DNA of 64,000 nt from a bacterium BMS3Abin02 (GTDB lineage: Bacteria > Actinomycetota > Acidimicrobiia > Spongiisociales > UBA4744): assembly GCA_002897675.1 (NCBI GenBank), contig BDSU01000018.1:33818-97817 (forward strand), given 5' to 3'. Positions 57,991 through 64,000 of this stretch are shown in pieces. Position numbers and translations under genes: made by a program. Every line of letters starts with the position of its first letter. Positions within the stretch are counted from its first letter, which is position 1. The notes under the pieces were generated by a model that was not told where the DNA came from, ran no database searches, and saw nothing but the letters and a program-made list of their open reading frames with translations.

Positions 57991-58614
57991 GTGAGTGATG
58001 TCGAACTGAGAACCTACGCCTTCCTGGACAGCCTGCAGCCGCAGTACGCCGCTTTCCTCGGCACGACGGCCCAAGGTTTTCTCCCGCTCGCCGGCGACGC
58101 CTCACTGTACGTCGAGATCTCCCCGGGAATCGAGATCAACCGTCTCACCGACATCGCGCTGAAGTCCACGACCGTCAAGCCGGGGATGCAGATCGTCGAG
58201 CGGTACTACGGGATGCTCGAGATTCACTCGCCGGAGCAGGCAGAGACCCGGGCTGCCGGAGCGGCGATCCTCGACGAGTTGGGCCTCACGGAGACGGACC
58301 GGATCAAGCCCCGGATTCTGTCGAGTCAGCTCATCCGGCGCATCGACGACCACCAGGCACAGCTCATCAACAGGACCCGGCACGGCCAGATGATCATTCC
58401 CGGTCAGACGCTCTACGTGATGGAGGTCGAACCGGCGGCGTATGCGCCTCTGGCGGCCAACGAAGCAGAGAAGGCGGCCGACATCAACGTGCTCGAGGTT
58501 CGAGCGTTCGGTTCGATGGGCCGCGTGTACCTCGGTGGAGAAGAACGAGACATCGACGTCGGTTGGCGCGCCGCAGTTGCCGCCATCGAGGCCGTCGAGG
58601 GTCGCGAGAAATAG
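57991..58614 (+). CDS. BMC-T shell protein (tandem-domain trimer, stacking type)
   Basis: 207 residues starting [18 protein letters not shown] with [15 protein letters not shown], the pattern of double-stacking BMC-T proteins (CsoS1D / Haliangium T2-T3 type). The second BMC domain contains [17 protein letters not shown]. Such trimers stack face to face and have a gated pore for larger metabolites. GTG start, 4 bp after deoC. Confidence 0.88.
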   Translation: MSDVELRTYAFLDSLQPQYAAFLGTTAQGFLPLAGDASLYVEISPGIEINRLTDIALKSTTVKPGMQIVERYYGMLEIHSPEQAETRAAGAAILDELGLTETDRIKPRILSSQLIRRIDDHQAQLINRTRHGQMIIPGQTLYVMEVEPAAYAPLAANEAEKAADINVLEVRAFGSMGRVYLGGEERDIDVGWRAAVAAIEAVEGREK

Positions 58615-58635
58615 GAAACGAGAGGAGACAGTCCG

Positions 58636-58938
58636 ATGGCTGAAGCGTTGGGGATGATCGAAGCCCGTGGCTTCGCAGCGATGGTCGAAGCGGCCGATGC
58701 GATGGTCAAGGCCGCCAAGGTCGAGTTGGTGAGCTACGAGAAGACCGGTGGCGGGTATGTGACCGCAGTGGTACGTGGCGACGTCGCCGCCGTGAAGGCG
58801 GCGATCGAGGCCGGTGTCCGGAATGCAGAGAAGGTCGGCGAGGTCATTGCTACCCATGTCATCGCCCGCCCGCACACCAACGTCGATCTCGTGCTGCCGC
58901 TCGGTCGTACCGAGGAGGCGCAAGCCGAGACCTCCTGA
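58636..58938 (+). CDS. BMC-H shell protein (hexamer)
   Basis: 100 residues, one BMC domain: [28 protein letters not shown] and the pore region around [15 protein letters not shown]. This is the only hexamer gene in the locus, so it must form most of the shell facets. ATG start with GAGAGGAG upstream. Confidence 0.96.
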   Translation: MAEALGMIEARGFAAMVEAADAMVKAAKVELVSYEKTGGGYVTAVVRGDVAAVKAAIEAGVRNAEKVGEVIATHVIARPHTNVDLVLPLGRTEEAQAETS

Positions 58939-58949
58939 GAGGAGACGAC

Positions 58950-59237
58950 ATGCTTCTGGCGCGAGTCGCCGGGACGCTCGTCGCGACCAGGAAGGAGCCC
59001 AGCATGGAAGGGCTCAAGTTCCTGGTACTGCGACAACTCGACGTCGACGACAGCGAGACCGGCAGCTACGTCGTGGCAGCCGACGCGGTCGGTGCCGGCG
59101 TTGGAGAGGTCGTGATGTATGCGACCGGCAGTTCCGCCCGGCAAACCGAGATGACGAACAACCGGCCGTGCGACGCCGTCGTGATGGCGATCGTCGACAC
59201 ATGGGAGGTCGGCGGTGACGAGAAGTATCACAAGTGA
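58950..59237 (+). CDS. BMC-P shell vertex protein (EutN/CcmL family), first copy
   Basis: 95 residues. [20 protein letters not shown] at the start and the [18 protein letters not shown] loop identify the pentameric vertex family. The C-terminal part is longer and more polar than in the other two copies. Overlaps the aldehyde dehydrogenase gene by 4 bp. Confidence 0.95.
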   Translation: MLLARVAGTLVATRKEPSMEGLKFLVLRQLDVDDSETGSYVVAADAVGAGVGEVVMYATGSSARQTEMTNNRPCDAVVMAIVDTWEVGGDEKYHK

Positions 59238-60688
59238 TCACCGAATCTGAGATTCAGGAGATCATCGACCGGGTCCGCAGGAAGCTCGGCGACGCCGGTG
59301 AGCAGGTCGGTTCGGGCCTGCGCGGCGCGGCGGAACTCGAGGCGATTTCCGCCGTCGAACTCGGTGACGGGATTCACGCCACCGTGGACGAGGCGGTCGC
59401 CGCGGCGAAGTGCGCGTACAACACGTTTCGCGGTGCCGGTCTCGAAGCACGCAAGACGATCATCTCGGCCGTGCGGGCCTCGATGCTCCAGCACGGCGAG
59501 CAACTGGCGGAGATGGCCCATGCCGAGACGGGGCTTGGCAGAGTCGAGGACAAGATCGTCAAGAATCGCGTCGTCACGGTGAAGGCGCCCGGTCCTGAGG
59601 ACCTCGAGTTGGAGGCAACGACCGGCGACCTCGGCATGATGGTGACCGAGTTCGCTCCCTTCGGGGTCATCGGGTCCATCACTCCCACCACGAATCCGAC
59701 TTCGACGATCATCAACAACACGATCGCCGTGGTTTCTGCAGGGAACGCACTGGTATTCAATGTGCATCCGGGGGCGAAGCGGGTCTCGGCCGAGAACGTC
59801 AGGATGATCAACCGGGCAATCGTCGCAGCCGGAGGTCCACCGGACCTCGTCACTGCCATCCCCAACCCGACGATTGCCTCCGCCCATGAGCTCATGGTCC
59901 ATCCCGACGTTCCGGTGCTCCTCGTCACCGGTGGAGGAGGTGTCGTCAAGGAGGCGATGCGGACCAACAAGAGGGTCGTCGCCGCAGGTCCGGGAAACCC
60001 GCCCTCGGTCGTGGATCAGACCGCGGACCTGGACAAGGCGGCGCGAGACATCATCCTCGGAGGGTCGTTCGACAACAACATCGTCTGCGTGGACGAGAAG
60101 ACGGTGATTGCCGTCGACACGATTGCCGACTCGTTGGTGAGGAGAATGTCTCATCATGGAGCGTATGTGCTCAAGGAGCACGAGCTTCGGAGGATCGAAC
60201 GGGTCATCTTCTCCGAGATGGGACCGCCATCGAAGCCGGGTGTCATCAACAAGGCATGGATCGGAAAGAATGTCGGAGAGATCCTGGCCGAGATCGGCGT
60301 TCAGGTCGGATCCGATGTTCGTCTCGCCGTCGCAGAGGTGCCGGTAGAGCACAACCTGGTATGGACCGAACAGATGCTGCCGGTCGTGCCGGTCGTGCGC
60401 GTTTCCGATGTCGACCGCGCGATCGACCTCGCCGTCCGATCAGAGCACGGCTTTCGCCACACCGCCTCGATTCACTCGACGAACGTCGACACGATCACCA
60501 GGATGGCCAGGGCGATGAACTGCTCGATCTTCGTGGCGAATGGTCCTCACTACGCGGGACTCGGTGAAGGCGGGGAGGGATTCACGTCGTTCTCGATCGC
60601 CAGCCCCACGGGAGACGGTTTGACCAGACCACGGACGTTCTCTCGCGAACGTCGGATCACGGTGGTCGGATCCCTGAGGATCGTCTGA
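59234..60688 (+). CDS. CoA-acylating aldehyde dehydrogenase, BMC type
   Basis: 484 residues of the PduP/EutE class. Catalytic Cys C285 in [23 protein letters not shown] and [14 protein letters not shown] bind CoA/NAD. The N-terminal helix [16 protein letters not shown] followed by a Gly-rich linker is an encapsulation-peptide type tag. It would turn acetaldehyde from DeoC into acetyl-CoA with NADH formation. GTG start at 59234. Confidence 0.95.
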   Translation: MITESEIQEIIDRVRRKLGDAGEQVGSGLRGAAELEAISAVELGDGIHATVDEAVAAAKCAYNTFRGAGLEARKTIISAVRASMLQHGEQLAEMAHAETGLGRVEDKIVKNRVVTVKAPGPEDLELEATTGDLGMMVTEFAPFGVIGSITPTTNPTSTIINNTIAVVSAGNALVFNVHPGAKRVSAENVRMINRAIVAAGGPPDLVTAIPNPTIASAHELMVHPDVPVLLVTGGGGVVKEAMRTNKRVVAAGPGNPPSVVDQTADLDKAARDIILGGSFDNNIVCVDEKTVIAVDTIADSLVRRMSHHGAYVLKEHELRRIERVIFSEMGPPSKPGVINKAWIGKNVGEILAEIGVQVGSDVRLAVAEVPVEHNLVWTEQMLPVVPVVRVSDVDRAIDLAVRSEHGFRHTASIHSTNVDTITRMARAMNCSIFVANGPHYAGLGEGGEGFTSFSIASPTGDGLTRPRTFSRERRITVVGSLRIV

Positions 60689-61257
60689 TGCGTCCTGCGC
60701 TGGCGCTCCTCGAGTTCGATTCCGTGGCTCGCGGGATCGAGGCGGGCGATCAGATGGTCAAGCGAGCACCCATCGAAGTGATCCGGACCGGAACCGTCCA
60801 TCCGGGGAAGTACCTCGTTCTCGTCGCCGGTGAGGTGGCCGATGTCGAGGAAGCCGTCGCCGCGGGTCGAGCAGTGACGACCCTGGTGGACGTCGTGCTG
60901 CTTCCCGACGTACACCCCGACGTCGCAGCGGCCGTCAAGGGAGCCAGGCGTACCGGGGGAGGAGAGGCCCTCGGCATCATCGAGACGCGTACCGTGGCAG
61001 CGGTCATCCAGGCCGCCGACGCCGGGGTGAAAGGCGCAAAGGTGACGCTGTTGGAGCTTCGGATGGCCGATGGTCTCGGTGGCAAGGGCTACCTGCTGTT
61101 CCAGGGGACCGTCTCCGATGTCGAAGCCGCGGTCGAGATCGGCTCCGCGAGCGTGCCCGAACGCGTCATCTCGGTGGTCATCCCGCAGCTCCACCGAGAG
61201 ATGGGGGAGAACCTCTTCGCGGATGCGCGTTTTGCCGACCGAGTCGGCGAGGAGTAG
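60688..61257 (+). CDS. BMC-T shell protein (two tandem BMC domains, PduT-like length)
   Basis: 189 residues with two BMC domains: ALALLEFDSVARGIEAGDQMV and, from about residue 92, EALGIIETRTVAAVIQAADAGVKG. This is a trimer-forming pseudohexamer, distinct from the 207-residue one. No Cys for an Fe-S pore cluster is present, unlike PduT. Overlaps the dehydrogenase gene by one base. Confidence 0.93.
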   Translation: MRPALALLEFDSVARGIEAGDQMVKRAPIEVIRTGTVHPGKYLVLVAGEVADVEEAVAAGRAVTTLVDVVLLPDVHPDVAAAVKGARRTGGGEALGIIETRTVAAVIQAADAGVKGAKVTLLELRMADGLGGKGYLLFQGTVSDVEAAVEIGSASVPERVISVVIPQLHREMGENLFADARFADRVGEE

Positions 61258-61259
61258 CC

Positions 61260-61532
61260 GTGCAACTGGGACGAGTCATCGGAACGGTCGTCGCGACGAC
61301 CAAGACGCCCGGCCTGGAAGGCGTGAAGTTCTTGATCGTGCAGCCGCTCGGGCGGGATCGGCGACCGAAAGGGCGGCCGGTCGTCGCCGCAGACGCGGTG
61401 CACATGGCCGGCCCCGGCGAACTGGTCTACGTCGTCGGGTCACGCGAAGCCGCCCAGGCACTCCCCGAAACGTTCGTGCCGGTCGATCACGCCATCGTCG
61501 GCATCGTGGACGCCGTCGAGGTGAGTCCATGA
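61260..61532 (+). CDS. BMC-P shell vertex protein, second copy
   Basis: 90 residues, GTG start. QLGRVIGTVVATTKTPGLEG and AADAVHMAGPGELVYVVGSREA match EutN/CcmL. Overlaps the third copy by 4 bp (ATGA). Confidence 0.95.
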   Translation: MQLGRVIGTVVATTKTPGLEGVKFLIVQPLGRDRRPKGRPVVAADAVHMAGPGELVYVVGSREAAQALPETFVPVDHAIVGIVDAVEVSP

Positions 61533-61813
61533 AGGTCGCCAAGGTGGTCGGAACGGTCGTTTCCACGATCAGCTCGCCCGTCTTCGACCACCGCAAGCTC
61601 CTCGTCTGTGATCTCCTCGATGCCGCGGGCGAGGCGGACGGGGACTATCTGATTGCGGTCGACGCCGTTGGCGCCGGAGCCGGAGAGACTGTCCTCATCC
61701 TCGACGAGGGCACGTCCGCCCGCCAAGTCGTCGGATGGGAGACGGCGCCGATCCGGGCAGTCGTGGTCGGCATCGTCGACGAGATGGTGATCGACGGCGA
61801 GACGATCGTCTAG
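61529..61813 (+). CDS. BMC-P shell vertex protein, third copy
   Basis: 94 residues. KVAKVVGTVVSTISSPVFDH and AVDAVGAGAGETVLILDEGTSAR match EutN/CcmL. Last gene of the microcompartment operon, followed by the repeat-filled gap. Confidence 0.95.
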   Translation: MKVAKVVGTVVSTISSPVFDHRKLLVCDLLDAAGEADGDYLIAVDAVGAGAGETVLILDEGTSARQVVGWETAPIRAVVVGIVDEMVIDGETIV

Positions 61814-61854
61814 CCGGCCGCCGGTCGTCTGCGTCTACTCCATCTCGCTCTTTT

Positions 61855-61920
61855 CTTCCCCCTTCAGGGGGAAGTGCCGAGTCTTCGAGGCGATGGGGGT
61901 GTGGTCGCGAGGGGTTTGTG
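61855..61920. repeat. Dispersed intergenic repeat copy after the BMC locus
   Basis: Hairpin CTTCCCCCT-TC-AGGGGGAAG (61855-61874) followed by TGCCGAGTCTTCGAGGCGAT and GGGGGTGTGGTCGCG, nearly identical to 23758-23822. Confidence 0.8.
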
Positions 61921-61991
61921 TCGTGTCGGTCTTAGGTCAGAGTGTTGGGGTTGTCTCTTCGGATGGGGCCCCCTCCGGCCCTGGCGGGCCA

Positions 61992-62029
61992 CCTCCCCCA
62001 GCGCTCGTCAGAGCCCTCGCTGGGGGAGG
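61992..62029. terminator. Strong hairpin in the gap after the BMC locus
   Basis: CCTCCCCCAGCG (61992-62003) pairs perfectly with CGCTGGGGGAGG (62018-62029), a 12-bp stem with a 14-base loop and no T-tract. It lies about 180 bp after the last BMC gene and is a plausible transcription stop or REP-like unit. The gap 61814-62106 holds no gene. Confidence 0.55.
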
Positions 62030-62106
62030 AAATGGTTGGCTCCCTCCAGTCTCGGCCGGAATCCCGAGGCCACTTCACCTTGACAGGATGACAGCAACAT
62101 GACATC

Positions 62107-62283
62107 ATGCTGACATCAATCGGGAAGGGATACGTGTTCGCCATTACAGAAGGATTTGGGAAGGCGGTGCAGGCGTCGATCGAGCGCAGGGTTGCAAGTC
62201 GTCTTGTACCGGAATGGGTTCCTGCCTCACGACGCAGGGCTTCGCAGCGGAAGAACCAGACGGCCGCCAAGAGGGCAGCCTGA
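62107..62283 (+). CDS. Small basic hypothetical protein
   Basis: 58 residues from ATG 62107, or 49 from GTG 62134, which has the better ribosome site (GGGAAGGGA). An amphipathic N-terminal half is followed by a basic tail (SRRRASQRKNQTAAKRAA). A TTGACA box lies at 62080 and a hairpin follows the stop, so it looks like its own transcription unit. No family recognised; could also be non-coding. Confidence 0.4.
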   Translation: MLTSIGKGYVFAITEGFGKAVQASIERRVASRLVPEWVPASRRRASQRKNQTAAKRAA

Positions 62284-62292
62284 GAACGCATG

Positions 62293-62321
62293 ACTCCTCC
62301 GGCCACGGTGGCCGGAGGAGT
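62293..62321. terminator. Long perfect inverted repeat
   Basis: ACTCCTCCGGCCAC (62293-62306) and GTGGCCGGAGGAGT (62308-62321) are exact complements with one base between, so the hairpin will open at its tip. Placed 10 bp after the small ORF and 30 bp before the MFS gene. No T-run follows. Confidence 0.6.
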
Positions 62322-62351
62322 GTGTAGGTTCGACACCAGGACGACATCATC

Positions 62352-63665
62352 ATGCGTACGTTCTTCATCGTCTGGAGCGGCCAGCTCGTCTCGATCGTAG
62401 GTTCGAGCTTGACGGGTTTCGCGCTCTCGATCTGGGTCTACCAGCAGTCGGGATCCGTGACGATGCTTGCCCTCGTCATGCTGGCCGCGACGGTCCCGGG
62501 AGTGCTCGTCGCACCGTTCGCCGGGGCGCTCGTCGACCGTTGGGATCGGCGTCTCGTGATGCTCGGCGGTGACGGCGCGGCCGGGATGGCGACCGGGGTC
62601 GTGGCGCTTCTGCTCGTTCTCGGCCAGTTGCATCTTCTCTGGATCTTCGCACTGGTGATCGTCGGATCGGTCGCCAATGCGTTCCAGGAGCCCGCGTGGA
62701 CCGCTTCGGTGCCGATGCTGGTTCCCAAGAAGCACCTCGGTCGTGCCAACGGCCTCGCTCAGACGGGACAAGCGGTCGGCAACCTGCTGGCTCCCGCCAT
62801 CGCCGGTGCACTGCTGGGCATCTTCGGTCTGTGGGGAGTGCTCCTCGTCGACTTCGTCACGTTCCTCGTTGCCGTCGGGACGGTGAGCGCCGTGCGTATT
62901 CCGCGGCCTGAGCGAACGGCCGGTGTCCGGTCGGTGCAGAAGGAGGCGGCGGAAGGGTGGAGGTACCTTCGGGCCCGCCCGGGGCTCTTTGCGCTGCTGG
63001 GGGTGATGGCGGTCATCAACTTCCAGTTCGGGTTCGCGAGCGTCTTGTTCATTCCGCTCTTCCTGAGCTTCACCAACGAGGTCATTCTCGGCTCGATGAT
63101 GTCGATTGCCGGATTCGGCATGCTGCTCGGCACGGTCGTGATGAGCGCGTGGGGAGGACCGAGGAGGCGGATCGCCGGGCTGGCGATCCTCATCTCCGTT
63201 GCGGGCCTGGCGCTCTCGGCAACGGGCGTGCGGGCAGCGGTCCTGCCGGCGACGATCGGCATGTCCGGCCTGTTCTTTCTGGTTCCGATCGTCAACGGTA
63301 CGAGCCAGGCGCTGTGGCAGACGAAGGTGCATCTCGACATGCAGGGGCGCGTGTTCGCTTTGCGCAGGATGATGGCGCAGATCGCTGCTCCTGCCTCCTA
63401 TCTGCTTGCGGGCCCGCTCGCGGACCGGGTCTTCGAGCCGCTGATGCGGGGTCCGCTCGCTTCGAGTGTCGGAAGTGTCATCGGGGTGGGGGATGGGCGT
63501 GGGATCGGACTGCTGTTCATCGTGATGGGATTGAGCCTGTCGATCACCATGGGTGTCGCGTATGCGATGCCCAGGGTGCGCCGGTTGGAGAGCGAGATTC
63601 CCGACGTCGTCGAGGAAGCCGTTCCGGTCGGGGAGATCGTTACGCTCGCAGCGCCCACGTCGTGA
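62352..63665 (+). CDS. MFS transporter (DHA3/EntS-like)
   Basis: 437 residues with about 12 membrane helices. Begins FIVWSGQLVSIVGSSLTGFAL, has motif A-like GALVDRWDRRLVML and NGLAQTGQAVGNLLAPAIAG, typical of the DHA3 exporters of drugs or siderophores. Its 3' end overlaps the convergent gene by 26 bp. Confidence 0.88.
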   Translation: MRTFFIVWSGQLVSIVGSSLTGFALSIWVYQQSGSVTMLALVMLAATVPGVLVAPFAGALVDRWDRRLVMLGGDGAAGMATGVVALLLVLGQLHLLWIFALVIVGSVANAFQEPAWTASVPMLVPKKHLGRANGLAQTGQAVGNLLAPAIAGALLGIFGLWGVLLVDFVTFLVAVGTVSAVRIPRPERTAGVRSVQKEAAEGWRYLRARPGLFALLGVMAVINFQFGFASVLFIPLFLSFTNEVILGSMMSIAGFGMLLGTVVMSAWGGPRRRIAGLAILISVAGLALSATGVRAAVLPATIGMSGLFFLVPIVNGTSQALWQTKVHLDMQGRVFALRRMMAQIAAPASYLLAGPLADRVFEPLMRGPLASSVGSVIGVGDGRGIGLLFIVMGLSLSITMGVAYAMPRVRRLESEIPDVVEEAVPVGEIVTLAAPTS

Positions 63666-64000
63666 TGATGCTGCCGCTGAGGAGGAACGCTCCGATGAGC
63701 GCGAGCAATGCCTGATCTCCGCCGCACTCGGGGTCGTTGCAGAGGATGCCGTCCGACTTCCAATTCCTGATCGCGGCGGTGAGCGATCCGGTACCGGCAG
63801 GGCCTGTCGGATCAGCCGGGCCGTTGATCGTGCCCAGTGCCGACGCGGCCTGAGGCTCCGTGTTCGACGTGTCCGGCGGGCCGGTTGTGGTAGTGGTTGC
63901 GGGTGGTGCCGTGGTGGTGGCGGCGGCGGGTGGTGTGGTGGTGGTGGTGGCGGCGGGTGGTGTGGTGGTGGTGGTGGCGGCGGGTGGTGTGGTGGTGGTG
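63640..64000 (-). CDS. Thr/Pro-rich secreted or membrane-anchored protein, C-terminal part (cut by window)
   Basis: The minus-strand frame is open from the window edge to TAA at 63640. It reads ~50 residues of a repeated T-T-T-T-T-P-P-A-A unit, then a short domain with two Cys (ILCNDPECGG), then a hydrophobic segment (ALLALIGAFLLSGSIITTWAL) and a terminal Arg, i.e. a C-terminal membrane anchor. The N-terminal part lies outside. Typical of actinobacterial surface proteins. Confidence 0.7.
   Translation of the reverse strand, partial: TTTTPPAATTTTTPPAATTTTTPPAAATTTAPPATTTTTGPPDTSNTEPQAASALGTINGPADPTGPAGTGSLTAAIRNWKSDGILCNDPECGGDQALLALIGAFLLSGSIITTWALRA

Overview
The window is about 64 kb of dense, GC-rich bacterial DNA with many GTG/TTG starts, ATGA-type overlaps and almost no non-coding space. 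Several features point to a high-GC actinobacterium, probably of the Acidimicrobiia type (inference; no rRNA gene is present to test it): a Rho with an Arg/Gly-rich N-terminal region, two F420-type luciferase-like oxidoreductases, a nickel superoxide dismutase with its SodX protease, and a standard atpIBEFHAGDC operon.

Layout. (1) 1-7681: housekeeping run rho, rpmE, DUF1385 gene, prfA, prmC, murI, L-threonylcarbamoyladenylate synthase, glyA, with a hotdog thioesterase on the other strand. (2) 7865-14714: complete F1Fo ATP synthase operon, followed by a sugar-type binding lipoprotein that has no convincing start codon. (3) 15948-18719: SRPBCC protein, a duplicated hairpin repeat, a NifX-like protein and an ABC-F ATPase. 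(4) 19108-23009, minus strand: a redox module that looks acquired, with a DUF1573 lipoprotein, a three-gene GlcD/Fe-S/CCG-type 2-hydroxyacid dehydrogenase and a thioredoxin-like/CcdA fusion. (5) 23185-23691: a DUF411 lipoprotein whose first metal-binding Cys is replaced by an in-frame TGA followed by a SECIS-like hairpin, so a candidate selenoprotein. (6) 23887-32361: LLM oxidoreductase, a methylmalonyl-CoA-mutase-type large subunit, a YceI/HxlR pair, and a three-gene operon for a 2-oxoacid dehydrogenase E1 (alpha, beta) plus methylmalonate-semialdehyde dehydrogenase. (7) 32633-48858: a 16 kb plus-strand catabolic cluster. It has a Liv-type ABC importer, both halves of the plant Tm-1 protein as separate genes, a PEP-utiliser swivelling-His protein without an ATP-grasp domain, a GntR/FCD regulator, an HPr-kinase-like P-loop protein, a three-subunit xanthine-dehydrogenase-type molybdoenzyme, a cyclase-family hydrolase and a Zn alcohol dehydrogenase. 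(8) 48879-55911: LMW phosphatase, LLM oxidoreductase, sodX/sodN, enoyl-CoA hydratase, metG and an EamA exporter. (9) 55949-61813: a compact bacterial microcompartment locus of the sugar-phosphate-utilising (SPU) type, with RpiB, DeoC, an acylating aldehyde dehydrogenase, one BMC-H, two BMC-T and three BMC-P shell proteins and a divergent HTH gene. (10) 62107-64000: a small basic ORF, an MFS exporter and the C-terminal end of a Thr/Pro-rich membrane-anchored protein cut by the window edge.

How it may work together. In the microcompartment, DeoC would cleave deoxyribose 5-phosphate to acetaldehyde and glyceraldehyde 3-phosphate, and the aldehyde dehydrogenase would make acetyl-CoA inside the shell. 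RpiB, DeoC and the dehydrogenase each carry a helical N-terminal tag that fits an encapsulation peptide. In the 32.6-48.9 kb cluster, a compound imported by the ABC system may be activated by phosphorylation through the His-domain protein, then hydroxylated by the molybdoenzyme, hydrolysed by the cyclase-family protein and oxidised by the alcohol dehydrogenase; the substrate is unknown. A family of dispersed GGGGGAAG-type hairpin repeats fills several intergenic gaps.
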